Both the position numbers and the translations under genes were made by a program. Of a stretch of 64,000 bases of DNA, positions 25,789 to 37,861 are shown in pieces. Origin of the DNA: Ophiodon elongatus (lineage: Eukaryota > Chordata > Actinopteri > Perciformes > Hexagrammidae). Position 1 is the first letter of the stretch, and each line of letters starts with the position of its first letter. The stretch covers positions 2,208,501 through 2,272,500 of the forward strand of contig JACSYO010000150.1 in NCBI GenBank assembly GCA_016806645.1, given 5' to 3'. Below the pieces are notes generated by a model. It made no database searches, had not been told where the DNA came from, and saw only the letters and a program-made list of their open reading frames with translations.

Positions 25789-26269
25789 TGTGATAGTGGT
25801 GGTCTGTTGTGACGGTCTTATCCTCATCCTGGGCTACACAAGCAGAACGGCTGCGCTCTGTGACGGTGCCTGGCCTGTTGGACTCAGAATATAGACATTG
25901 CCTCTAATTGAAGAACGTGACTGGATTTTCCCTCCTTGTTTTATTTTTGTACCAGTTTTGAATATGTGACGGGTGATCTTTTTAATTTATTTAAAAGGTT
26001 CATCCGTATGCTTGTTTGTAACATAACGAGGACCATTCAGCCTAATGGGGAGAGGCATCGGGTGCCTTTGTGAATATCCTGATTTTGTTCAAATGTTTGG
26101 CCTTGACAGATGTTTTGTACTTTGACCAAGATTTCAAGAGATACATTCACAAACCTTCATGTATTAACTTTCTCTGGAAATCTTTGTCTACTGTTAGTTG
26201 AAAACATTTTAATACCCCTTGTTTGTAAAGTCCGAAGCAGAATGTTGTCACATTTTGTTAAAGGCCTTG

Positions 26270-26275
26270 ATTAAA
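26270..26275 (+). terminator. gar1 polyadenylation signal (ATTAAA)
   Basis: ATTAAA about 480 bases after the gar1 stop, followed by a GTGCTTTGTAACTGCGTCTTTG-like GU-rich stretch. It is the common single-base variant of AATAAA. Confidence 0.6.
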
Positions 26276-26983
26276 AGGTGCTTTGTAACTGCGTCTTTGT
26301 TTTAAATTCTCAGATCGTGGTAGTAGATGCCCAAGTGCCATCCTAGGGTGGAGAAAAAATAGTGTACAAATGTATTGAGAGAATATTCTATACACAAATG
26401 TGTTTTGTGTGTTGATTCATTTGAAATGTGTCTATTCTGTAAACAGTAACACACTGACACTACAAAGTTTCACATAAATCTTCTGAAAGGGTAAAGTTTG
26501 GAAGCCAATCATGGTCCAACATGCAAAGGTGTCTGTATATAATGCACATATGTATACAGATTAATTTTTCAAAGAAGTATGGGACATCTTGTGCCTAGTA
26601 AAGCTTCTGAGAAAACATTTGCATGATACACAGATGTAATAATGAGGGGGAAGGAGTTGACATTTTAGGATATTTTATTAGTTTACTAGGTGTCTTAGGA
26701 AATGCAATATATATTAATTACTGTGCTTTTTAAAACTAATAAACTAAGATTTTATTTACATGAATACCCTCACCATCCCACGTTCAGTATACTCAGAAAT
26801 AAGGACTAAACCAATTTGCTAGTGTTTGAGATCAGTTTAGTTAAGTGATTTTTATTTATAAAAATATTATTTCCAGGGACAAGAAGGACCATTCACTTCT
26901 AAACGTTGGTTAATAAGCTCTGAAAGAAAGACGGAACGTTATTTCATATTTTCAAACTGTTTGTAAAACTTGCTCTCTGCTCC
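26276..26983. other. gar1-adh5 spacer
   Basis: AT-rich spacer with no gene or recognisable repeat. Confidence 0.6.
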
Positions 26984-27060
26984 GCGCATGCGTCATGCTT
27001 GCGCCGCACGTCCTCGTTTCTGATTGGTCTGGACATCAACTTCTTTACGGCAGCGCACCG
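26984..27060 (+). promoter_or_regulatory. adh5 promoter: NRF1/CRE-like word plus inverted CCAAT box
   Basis: GCGCATGCGTCATGC at 26984-26998 contains an NRF1-like GCGCATGCG core overlapping a TGCGTCA CRE/AP-1-like half. CTGATTGG at 27020-27027 is an inverted CCAATCAG (NF-Y) box. A GC-rich CACCGCCCCTCCC segment follows before the ATG at 27090. No TATA box is seen. Confidence 0.65.
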
Positions 27061-27089
27061 CCCCTCCCTCTCTAGCAGACTGAAGAAAC

Positions 27090-27574
27090 ATGGAGACAGC
27101 TGGGAAAGTAAGTACATTTCCCACTAAATGCGCAATGCACATTTTAAATGCATTGTTTCTATACGTGTGTGTCGATACGGTTGTATCAATTTCACACGAA
27201 GCATAAAGAACAACGTTCTCTCAACCAGCGCGCGCTCATTCACGTGCGGTGAATGTACAAATAACCACTCTTCTATTAACAGAGATCGTTGGGCCAGTCG
27301 CAACTGATAAGCCGCAAGTTCCTGCAATGCATGTCCCGAGAGCTTTGTTAAGAAGCCATGAAAACTAGTTTTTGTGGACTATAAATCGTGGCCACCTCTT
27401 ACTCTTAAATCATAAAAAAATCTGAAGTAACTGAACAAGCTATATTTGATTAATGGTGTTAAAGCAGAACGTCACGCCACCAGTGACCTACTTGAACTCT
27501 GGGTCGGCTTTGCATATGCCTGGTTATAGTTCAGAGGCAAAGTACATTGTGCAGCTGAACCTGACACACATACA

Positions 27575-27664
<90 letters not shown>

Positions 27665-30600
27665 CGCACGCCCACGCACACTGCAAAGCCTCAGTCAACC
27701 CTCGGCTGCAGTTTCTCAATTACTTTTTGAAGCATTGTTTAAAAACACACACACACTAAACACTGTAAAGCCTCAGTCAACCCTCGTACTGTCTTTGCCT
27801 GCAGGTCATTAAGTGCAAGGCAGCTGTTGCCTGGGAAGCTGGGAAGCCTCTTTCCATGGAGGAGGTGGAGGTAGCTCCACCCAAAGCCCATGAAGTTCGC
27901 ATCAAGGTAAACCAAACCATTGCATGTCTGGTATGAATGCTTTTGAGATTGTATCCGGCTTCTGTGTTCTTTCTTCACAAAATTATAAGAGGCAGGAAAA
28001 CATATTTGAGGAATGACTTCGCAGGGACGTACGGTAATTAAGATGGTGCTTCTTTCTGGCCTGACATCTTTTAAATGACACCCTTCCTCTCAGCTCTTCG
28101 CCACGGGGGTGTGTCATACAGACGCCTACACCCTGAGTGGCAGTGACCCCGAGGGACTTTTCCCCGTCATCTTGGGCCACGAGGGCGCTGGAACCGTTGA
28201 GAGCGTTGGCGAGGGCGTGACCAAATTCAAGCCAGGTATGGAGCTGCCAAACATGATATTGAAATTTGTTGTGAATAAGTATTATTTTTTTTTATTTTTT
28301 ATGATTTCTAATTATTCCCAATTCTCTTTGACCAAGGTGATGCCGTAGTGCCGTTGTATGTGCCGCAGTGTGGGGAATGCAAATTCTGCAAGAATCCCAA
28401 GACCAACCTTTGCCAGAAAATTAGGTAACGCTGTCAGACTTATTGATGCTACCTTGAGCTGTTAACGACTGTCTGGCTTTAAAGATGAAACTGAATGGGG
28501 GGAAAAAAAAACTATATATATATATTTCTTTGTGGCAGAACTTTCAACCTCAATGGTTGAACTCGCAGCCCCAGGTGTCCCACCCCAGGGCAACCAAATC
28601 AAAGCTCCGTCATCATTAGTTTGAGCCTCCACCTGCCCTGCATTGAAGTATAGAGCCATTGGGTTTCATCATTCATACATGAAAAGAAATCTTTTTCCCT
28701 GTGTTTTTCACCCCGCAGAGTAACCCAGGGCCGGGGCCTGCTCCCTGACAACACCTCCCGCTTCACTTGCAAGGGAAAGCAAGTGTTTCACTTCATGGGG
28801 ACCAGCACCTTCTCAGAGTACACCGTGGTGGCCGACATCTCTCTGGCCAAGGTGAACGAGAAGGCTCCACTGGATAAAGTGTGCCTGCTTGGATGTGGCA
28901 TTTCCACAGGGTACGGTGCTCCTCTGAACACTGCCAAGGTGGGTATCACAGGCTGCAGAGCTGTTCAATTACAAATTTAATGGTGCCAGATTTTAAAACC
29001 AGGAGATGTAGATGGGCCAGGTATTGTCAGCAGCCTATTTAAAACCTTAGCTTTTGGTAATGGCACATTTTAAACAAATGCAGTAAAAAATAAAAAAATA
29101 GCAACGTTAATTTTCTCACTCTTGAGATTGAAATATATTTATTTTTGGTCACATCACAAAGTGCAGAAACAGAATAAAAAAGATGCCATCAATGCAGAGA
29201 AGCACAACAAGTGTCAATAACAGTAACCAATAACACTACGTGTTATAACCCTCCCTCTCCCGCTCCCTCTTAAGATGAATTTGTTTCTAAAGTGAGATGA
29301 TTTAAAGCTCGTTAAGCAGAATAAATTTGTCGCCCAAAGGATACAACGAAAAGAGATGAATATTTTGTCATTGTTTGTCAGCTTCACTCTGAAATGGGTC
29401 ACCCTTATTAATCATGCAGATCTGATGTGAAATGGAATTGTTGCCAAGGGTGTCTGTTGTTTTGTTTTTCATCTTTTCGCAGTGACATTAGTTTCACCCC
29501 CAAAATGTCATTTTTTTTAATGTTCAAAATTAATTAGAAATTAAACAAAAACATTTATTGGTATCTTTACAGACGTGATGCGATAGGATAATTGATTAAA
29601 AAAAAAGGGGAGACATTCCAATGTAGTGCAACACAAAATGCAAGAAAATGCATCTCTGATGTCTGCATAATTAAATTTGACAAGACTACACCGCCTGAAA
29701 CGACTTTTAAAGTTCCCTCATATAGTACATTTGTGGTATGCAAAATTATTCAGCAGTACTTGAATTCTCACATTGCTATTCTTGCTCATGCACACTCAGG
29801 TTGAGCCTGGCTCCACATGCGCTGTATTTGGCCTCGGAGCTGTCGGCTTGGCCGTTATCATGGGCTGCAAGGTTGCTGGGGCAACCAGGATCATTGGTGT
29901 GGACATCAACGCCGCAAAGTTTGAGAAAGCGAAGGAGTTTGGAGCCATGGAGTTTGTGAACCCAAAGGACCACAGCAAGCCCGTCCAGGAGGTTCTGGTG
30001 GAGATGACCGACGGGGGCGTGGACTATTCTTTTGAGTGCATTGGAAATGTGCAAATCATGGTGAGACATGATCTATACATACACATATGAATCATTTTTT
30101 TATTAATCCACTTTTTAAACCTGTCATCTCGGTTGTCAGGTGGCTATTCACAGGAGAGCCAGTGCAGATATTCATAGCGTGCAGCATACAAAACAGTTTT
30201 CGGGACTTGGCAATTCACAGAAATTAGGGAAATTACCATTTTCATTATTTCAGAGAGCTGCTCTGGAGGCTTGCCATAAAGGATGGGGGGAAAGTATCAT
30301 CATCGGCGTAGCCGGAGCTGGACAGGAGATCTCCACCAGACCATTCCAGCTGGTGACAGGCCGAGTGTGGAGGGGCACGGCCTTCGGAGGTGACTGACTG
30401 CATTAGATAATGACTTGTTATAATGGCTGTAATGTGGTCTGGCTGCAGTTCCAGCTTTCTGTCGGTTCAAGGCCTGTTGCAAATTTCAACTATGGGTAAA
30501 AAGGCGTTCTTCAGCATTCACTTTATTAGGCAAAAGTTGATGGAAAGTTTTTAAGCAGAGCTTAACGTACCATTTGATAATTGATCTGAAGGATGGCAAG

Positions 30601-31182
30601 TTGCTTTCTTTTGAAATGTTAATTTGTAGTGGTATTTAATTAGCCTTGAGGTGGTTATGGAACAGCTGCAAAAGGCATATATTGTTAGTAAACCGTCAGC
30701 ATGTAAAATAATTTATATTATCATTTCCGGTATTATTATTATTTTTTGTTCTACTAAGTTAAGTTAAAGCAGCTGTTTATATCCTTTTTAGTTTGGGAAT
30801 ACGTGCCTTGGCCAAGGCCTTTTGGCAAAGAGTTCTGTTCAGTTGAGTTTCGGCTACATGGAAATGTGAGTTATTTAAACCGGTTTTGATATTCACCCCC
30901 AGGCTGGAAGAGTGTGGAGAGCGTTCCTAAACTGGTGGAGGACTACATGAACAAGAAGCTGAAGGTGGACGAGTTCGTGACCCACACCCTGCCCTTTGAG
31001 AAGATCAATGAGGGATTTGACCTCATGCATGCTGGAAAGAGGTGAGAACAGTTCATTTATGCTGTCGGTGAATAATGATCTAGTTTCCTTTGTTTGTAAA
31101 CCCTTTGACTTTTTTTTCGTTTTCTGCTGTTAATTATGTTGTTTTGTCTCATTGCAGTATCCGCACAGTGCTGACCTTCTGA
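27090..31182 (+). CDS. adh5: alcohol dehydrogenase class III / S-(hydroxymethyl)glutathione dehydrogenase
   Basis: Oxidises S-(hydroxymethyl)glutathione (formaldehyde clearance) and reduces S-nitrosoglutathione, in the cytosol as a zinc dimer. The exons are 27090-27107, 27805-27906, 28094-28235, 28337-28424, 28719-28938, 29800-30060, 30254-30389, 30903-31041 and 31158-31182. They total 1,131 bp, 376 aa, with lengths 18/102/142/88/220/261/136/139/25 that match the classic vertebrate ADH5 gene. Catalytic zinc ligands are Cys47 (GVCHTD), His69 (GHEGAG) and Cys176 (LLGCG). Structural zinc cysteines are 99, 102, 105 and 113. The class III marker Arg is at 117 (QKIRV). GLGAVG is at 201-206 with Asp225 for NAD. 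One departure: the segment after Cys176 reads YGAPLNTAK, with Pro where Ala is usual. Start ATGG has A at -3. The protein ends SIRTVLTF. Intron 1 carries a CA/CT microsatellite. Confidence 0.97.
27583..27662. repeat. compound (CA)n(CTGT)n(CT)n microsatellite
   Basis: Lies in adh5 intron 1. About 16 CA units, then CTGTCT units, then about 12 CT units. Confidence 0.95.
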
Positions 31183-32694
31183 AGTACCTAAAACCTTGAC
31201 ATTCACGTCTGGCCTTTTCACAATCTCCTTCCATAGTTGCAGCACTTGATGTATTTCTCTGCACTTGTTTTGATGACATCACTTCCAGTATTAGAACATC
31301 ATTTTTATTAACAGTAGAATGCATGTTTGAAACTAAAAAAGTGTCACTAAATTTTTTTGAAATTGAATTCATTTTCTGCTTCTCCTTTTGTGGCTCATTA
31401 GCTGACTGATGTGATGTTTTATGAACTTAACATTTATACATAAAGGCATGTGGCTGCTGCTCTCGGGAAGAACGGTCAACAATGAGTCTTTCAGCCCACT
31501 TTACTTATTTAATTACAGTTACAGTGTACAGTAACACATTTGTGTACTCTTTATGTAACACAGTTTAGCCAGAAAACACTTGCCAGACATTGAATATAAC
31601 ATTTAAAATATATATACGATATGATGAATTATTCTGAATATGTTTTACAAAATGCTATATAAAAGAATAACAAATATTCCAGTTAAACTATTTAGGATAA
31701 ATCCCTTAAATAAGGAATATATTGTACTTAAATTGACTTTTGTTAGGTTAGGTCATCCCAGTCTGAGAAAGCATACCACGGCCTGATAGGATCACAAGCT
31801 TCATCCTGAGTAAAAGCTAGTTGTAATCACACAATCGGGGCTACTTTCTGTTCATGTGTTTACCTCATGACTGTTTATCACCAACAGGTGGTTTATCAGT
31901 GAACATTTCCACTGAGCCTGCACATTGTTGAATTTATGTGTATACTTTTTATGGACACAATATACTAAGCCTATAACATCCTTCAGCAGGGGTGGTATAC
32001 AGACTTAGAATGGCCCTTGGGTTTACTTTATGTTTTTAGTCATATAACCTCAAAATGCAGCCCAGTAATCATCAAGCTCTCATTTGCAAACATTTATTTA
32101 TGCTGCCTGCCCTTCTAGCTGGCCTCCAACGTACATAACATAATGTGCAATTCCAGACAAGCAGTTACACAAATACGAATACTTTTTGCCAAAATATGGC
32201 TTTTCATTATGTCATTTTTGTGCCTATTAGTTTTACCATAAAGAACAGTCTTTTGCTGTTTGAGGGGATGTTTTCGTGTCCACTGAGCAGATCTTTCAGA
32301 CTTTTCTCTGGGTCACCCAGACAACAAGCAGCTCATTGACCATCACCATCAGCAATGTGGCTAAAAGACCGGGATGATTCAGGTAAACTAAAAAAAGACC
32401 ATATTTCTGGTGGGACGACCACCTCATCATGAAAATGTCACTCCGTTTTTATTGTTTTCTATGCCACAAAAGAAAATCCAGGATTATGGTCACACGTACA
32501 CTAACTATAATATTGCTTGAAGTACATCAATTGCACAAATTTTCACAAAAAAATATTTAATTTATTGGATCTAAGGATAATCCATTTTCTACTAATTTAG
32601 ATAAATGTATGATTGTTTATAATCTCCCCATGCCTATCATCAATAATTGTGTCCCACAGCCTGGACAAACCTGTACTTCTTGTTCCTTCTTCTT
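31183..32694. other. adh5 3' UTR and adh5-eif4e spacer
   Basis: The proximal part should be the adh5 3' UTR. I see no AATAAA; a variant CATAAA at 31439-31444 followed by a G/T-rich stretch is the best nearby candidate. The rest is AT-rich with no gene. Confidence 0.45.
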
Positions 32695-32776
32695 GCGCAT
32701 GCGTCATGCAGAGTACCAGATGGCCCAATCAGGTATTTTAACACACGACAAAAAAGCTGAATGTGACTTCCAGAAG
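32695..32776 (+). promoter_or_regulatory. eif4e promoter: same NRF1/CRE-like word plus CCAAT box
   Basis: GCGCATGCGTCATGC at 32695-32709 is identical over 15 bases to the word upstream of adh5. CCAATCAG at 32725-32732 is a consensus NF-Y box, here in the forward orientation. The start codon follows at 32777. No TATA box is evident at the usual distance. Confidence 0.65.
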
Positions 32777-35700
32777 ATGGCGACCGCTCTGGTGGTGAGT
32801 GCACCACACACTTGTAGCTTAGGTTAATTCACTCAGCTCGGGTTTCAACGTGAGACGCTTTTTGCGCACTGTTAAAACGAGGGGCTTTGAGACTGTCACG
32901 CGGTAACGTTAGTTCTTGACACTTCCGGTTATTGACGTTACCTTTGACAGGTAACACAACTCGGTAGCCAAACATCATGACACGACAGCTGCTGCTTTAA
33001 CGTCAAGGCGGGGGAACGGCGCCCGGTTAAGACACCGCGTCGACCGGGGCGGATAACTCAGTCGGTACCCTGGCGCGAGCTCGGGCGCTTGGCTGAATGA
33101 ATGAGAAGGACGCACGCGCTGCAAACGTTAACGTCAGCCGGCCAAGATGGGAACTTCGACAGCCAGCTAGCTCAACGTTAGTCACGTGGAATTAATTTAC
33201 GTTTTGCTGAATTACAGCTATAAATTGGGGGGTTGGGCAGATTACTGGAACGTCTATTATGCAACCTAAAACATGGGGACGTTTTGTGAAGACGCTTTAA
33301 AAGTAAAAGTCAACGCGTTAAGTTAATTTTGAGTTAAAGTTAAGTTATTGCCCCCGGATATTATTAACCTGGGACTGAGCATGGCTGGTTGGATTGTATT
33401 TGGTGGGTGTGTAACATTTGTAAGTATAAAAGTTTAATTAGCGGCCAAAGCCATTAATACAACGTCAGGCATGAGGCAAACATGTTTAATATTAGTCTCA
33501 TGGACAAGGGTTAAAAACATAAATTATCTAAAGGACAATAATTGTCTGGTTGGCCAAATAAAAAGATGCAGAAGTACAATAGTTAAAGGTACGAGCTATA
33601 AAAAGGGGAAACAAAAAAAGATTGCATAACTGTCACAGGGTGCTGTGTCCTGTATGTTCTCCCTCCCTATCTGCTACCTTCTCCTACTCATTCCCTTTCT
33701 CCTATTCCATAAATAAAAATACCCCCAATCTACAATCCACTCTCACACATCCCTTTTCCACTCTGAAAGTATCCCAGCTATGCGATAACAATACATTTGT
33801 AAAAAGAAGTTCCAATACACGACTATGAAACTACAGACAAGTTCAATCATTTCAAACGGCGAAGTATTTATTTATTTTTTATGCATCTTTGTACTTTTTT
33901 GTTTCATAGTTGTCATCTTCAGTTCCTGCTAATCCTGAAAAGGAACAATGTGAAACAATCATTGAAACGGTTATGAGCCCTGACTCGTACATCAAGCATC
34001 CACTACAAAACAAGTAAGATCACACCTCTTTTCCTTTTTTTTCACAACCGACTCAAGTATATCTCGTCTCAATATTGAGTGCAATAGTTTTAGCGGAAAT
34101 TTGTGATTATTTTTTCCTCCAGTGAAACAAGTTGTCAATGAGCAACACGACTAATGAGGGAAAACCGTCCAGCTAGTTTGTACCAACTCATCTTTGGTTT
34201 GCAGGTGGGCTCTTTGGTTTTTCAAGAACGACAAAAGCAAAACATGGCAAGCCAACCTGCGCCTCATCTCAAAGTTTGACACTGTGGAAGACTTCTGGGC
34301 GTAAGTATATTATTGCTGTACCTGTGACTGCACTAAAGCTTTCGGACATATTCATAATAAAAATTGGTTTCACCAATTTAGAGGGGAACTTTTTAAAATT
34401 TTGAATGTGAGGGCATCACGTTCTGGATGGAGGCACAATGTGTGCGACATCTCATGAAAGCCTTTTTAGGGAATTTATTCAGATTTGGCACGAATGTCCA
34501 CTTGAACTTTGGAAGTATGACCTGTTTTTAGATTTTGGAGGTCAAAGATCAAGCTGGCTGTGACCTTTTTGGCCATACCTCAAGAATTCATATTACAATT
34601 CAGCACAATATCTAATGGGATACAATGAGGAAGTGATGACATTTTGGAAAGACGTGGATGCAAACTTCAACTTAACTGGTTGTTCCTGCCAGTCTATATC
34701 GTGTAAAGCAGGATACAAATGATCGATTTGCTGGTATTGCGTGACATTACAATTCATATTTCACCATGTTGTTCCAAAAGTTTTTCTGTGGAACATAAAA
34801 TGTCCCCCCCCTCTCCAGATTATACAATCACATTCAGCTCTCAAGTAACTTGATGTCTGGCTGCGATTATTCGCTGTTTAAGGTAAGCAAGCTTTTATCG
34901 CTGTCTTTTGATATTTGACATTCTATCCATTTAAAACGGTTCTTCGCTTCAACTATTAATAGATATCCATGTTTAGTTCTGTAGTTCAGCTGCACTTGTT
35001 CAGGAGTAGAGATGCACCAAATGATGTGCAGCTGATCAAAACCTCTCGCCTCTCCATATTTTCTTTACTTTCTCACTTTACTTGCCACGGTCACGAGACC
35101 GTTTTACATCTGCACATGCCGTTGATGCGGAAGCTCTTCCGCACGATCAACGAAGACATAAAGCTTGTAATTTGCCCCAACTGTAAGTCCAAAATAAGGC
35201 TTTGAGGAACAGCCTCAAAACATTTGGAACAACTAACTTAATCAGACACTTATTATTATGTTGTTATTCATTCCCATGCATGCGACTCTGAGTAATCGCA
35301 GTGACGGGCTCGCTGCCGGCAGCACGTGGTCGCTCCATAGCCGAGTCCTGCTAATAACACAGCTCACGTTAACAGAGGTTGCATTGACTTGCATTGTGAT
35401 GCGTTGCATTGTGAAGCTCTACTCGGAGTATTGGGTGAAGGTAAATTATGATGTTTTTCAAATGTTATCTTGAGAGAAACTTGAACAAATACAGTTGTTT
35501 GAAGGAGATGCTTTCATACAAAATAGACATTGGAGAGATTATGACCCTGAGTTTAATTTTAACTGTATTATTAGAACTACTAATGCCACTAATCAAAGCA
35601 AATATTGAAGTAGAAATGCAATCATTCATTTGTATTGTGGCACATAACCACTTTAGATGACAATAACTAAGTGAAAAGATAATTTTGTGGTGAAAAACCT

Positions 35701-37861
35701 TGCTTTTGATTATATCTGAATCGGTCAAAAGAAAATTCAATCTCTAGTTCAGAGCAAAAATGAAAACACAATGTTCTTTTGGTGTATTGTAATTGTGGTC
35801 CATTCAGCACATGCTATCTATTCCAAAGGAACCAAGTGTATCAAACATGAAGTCACATGTCCTGATGAGTGATTCGGTTATAAGAGTTTTGCTGACTTTG
35901 ACCCTCCATCACTAGTGATGCATGCACCCATTGGGCATCAAAATACAGTTTATTCCAGTTAATGGCAGCAAGTCAGGCTGCACTTCACTGCACTTCATCT
36001 TCTGCGATGACCACAGAAGAGCTCATGAGGAAAGAGTTATTAGCGTCAGTCAAGACTGAAACCGGATCTCATCTGTCATAAATGGTATCAGATGGCTACA
36101 AACGGAGGCTTCAAAGGTGGCTTCTTGTACTACAATATGGTGAAAGTGCACACACACCTGTGTTCTCCACACTCAAATTAACCAACGCTGTCTGTAAATA
36201 TCTTTTTCTGGTGCTGCTTTTGGTTTTTGCACATACTTGACGGTTGCCCCTCGTAAGTTGTAGTTACAATATACCAAGAAATATACTTTTTCGTATAATT
36301 AACAGTTTTTTATTAATACATGTTCTTTTGTGGAAATCATTTTTCCAAACTAAGCAAAGGATATTTGAATGTTTCTTCTATACAGTAGTTGACCACTTGA
36401 ATCTAAAATGACATCTATAAGGAACCATGTAAGCCTCTCTATGTTGGAGTATCTCATTTATCAAGTTGAGTAGGCTTATCAATATGTACAGTTGGTATGT
36501 ATGTATGTATGCCTCGAGGAACAACAATGAACCTTAACTATCCAATTAGCGGTGATGGGATGCACACTGTTTGCTCCTATCCTGATCTAAAGGGAAACAT
36601 GATGCATTAAAGCCATTGTTCATTATGGATACGTGGGGATATTTATAGTGTTGTGAGCTTTGGCCTTTTCATGTGGATGAAGGATGGGATTGAGCCCATG
36701 TGGGAGGACGGCCGGAATCGACGAGGTGGCCGGTGGCTGATAACTCTGTCGAAGCAGCAGCGTCGAGCAGACCTGGATCGGTTCTGGCTGGAGACGGTAT
36801 GTTTCAGTCCTGTGGATTTATTGGTTACTTTAACTAGTATGCAACTGTATTTTTAGTTGTATCTTTATGCCTTTCTCAGGGAAGACATTTTGTCACAGCA
36901 GGAAGAGCACAGGTGTTAATATAATTGTTCAATTCCGTTGAGCTGCTCTGGTTTCAGGGTCCTTGTATTGGGCATGCTGGCTCCCTGTCGCACTGCCGCG
37001 GCTTACCGGGACACTCGAGTAGAGCGGAGCCATTGTTCATGCTGTTAGTAACACCTGCGCTTCTCCTACCGTGACAAGTCAAAATGGCTGCTTTGAAAAT
37101 GCCCATCAGTTTGTCACTGCTCCCCAATAACGAGGCGTTTTTGAAAAACAACACGTCTGTTCTTTCCTCCAGCTCTTGTGTCTTGTGGGTGAGGGGTTTG
37201 ATGACCACAGTGACGACGTGTGCGGCGCCGTCATTAACGTCCGAGCCAAAGGAGATAAAATAGCCATCTGGACCACAGACTACGAAAACAAAGATGCCAT
37301 CACACACATAGGGTGAAGATGCCACACGAGTTTATGACAAAAAGAAAATCAACAATGCATTCAGTCATAGTAAAGAAAATATCCATAGCCCTTTTTCTAT
37401 ACATGTTATAAGGTTCTTTTTTATTTATTTTTACTTATAAATCTAGTAAAGATCTGGCAGCACACTGCTAGATTATCCCTTTACAACTGGACAGGAAACC
37501 TACCTGTATCATGTTGCAGCTTGTCAGACCTGTGGAAGAAAATCCCTCTGGGGCAAATTATGTTTGCTACAGCATTATTGCCTCTAGCGAACTAGTTTGC
37601 TGCAGCAGGACACAGCAATAGCAATAACGTTAGCAACGGTTCTGCACATTAAAGAGTCTGAAATGTTTTTCTGTATGCATTTGCTAAAATGCAATATGTT
37701 TCTTTCTGCCTTTTTTTTTTTTTTTTTCTTTTTTTTTTTTTTTAAGGAGTGTGTATAAAGAGAGATTAGGCGTTCCGCAAAAAGTGATCATCGGATACCA
37801 GTCGCATGCAGACACGGCCACAAAGAGCGGCTCCACAACCAAGAACAAGTTCGTCGCCTGA
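32777..37861 (+). CDS. eif4e: eukaryotic translation initiation factor 4E
   Basis: Binds the m7G cap and eIF4G to recruit mRNA to ribosomes; regulated by 4E-BPs; cytoplasm and nucleus. The exons are 32777-32794, 33910-34013, 34205-34300, 34819-34882, 36683-36796, 37173-37312 and 37747-37861, total 651 bp, 216 aa, all in phase. Cap-stacking Trp55 and Trp101, with Glu102, Trp165, Arg156 and Lys161, are all present. The eIF4G-binding HPLQN and Trp72 are present. The MNK site Ser208 lies in ATKSGSTTKN. The N-terminus (MATALVLSSSV...) is divergent and Cys-containing, unlike mammalian EIF4E. Residue 180 is Ser where mammals have Arg (HIGSVYKERLG). Teleosts have several class I eIF4E paralogues, including eif4e1c; I cannot tell which this is. 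Exon 1 donor GTG|GTGAGT was chosen because it joins phase 0 to exon 2. Confidence 0.96.
32845..33200. promoter_or_regulatory. CpG-rich segment in eif4e intron 1
   Basis: A dense run of CG dinucleotides and G+C directly after exon 1, in sharp contrast to the AT-rich surroundings. It is typical of a CpG island spanning a housekeeping promoter and first intron. Confidence 0.6.
34395..34720. repeat. dispersed teleost repeat in eif4e intron 3
   Basis: The wording (for example GGTCAAAGATCAAGCTGGCT ... GGCCATACCTCAAGAATTCA ... GTGATGACATTTTGGA) matches a dispersed fish repeat family I recognise by wording. No coding frame survives. A repeat-library search would confirm this. Confidence 0.5.
36940..37130. 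repeat. probable dispersed repeat in eif4e intron 5
   Basis: A GC-richer block containing GAGCCATTGTTCATGCTGTT and CACCTGCGCTTCTCCTACCG, wording that recurs in teleost introns as far as I recall. It ends about 40 bases before exon 6. The minus-strand ORF across it and the exon is a shadow. Confidence 0.4.
37711..37743. repeat. poly(T) tract at eif4e intron 6 acceptor
   Basis: A run of 33 bases that is T except for one C, ending just before the AAG acceptor of exon 7. It serves as an extreme polypyrimidine tract. Confidence 0.9.

Noticed and set aside
36954..37325. 123-codon minus-strand ORF across eif4e exon 6
   Set aside because: Antisense shadow of a real exon plus an upstream dispersed repeat.
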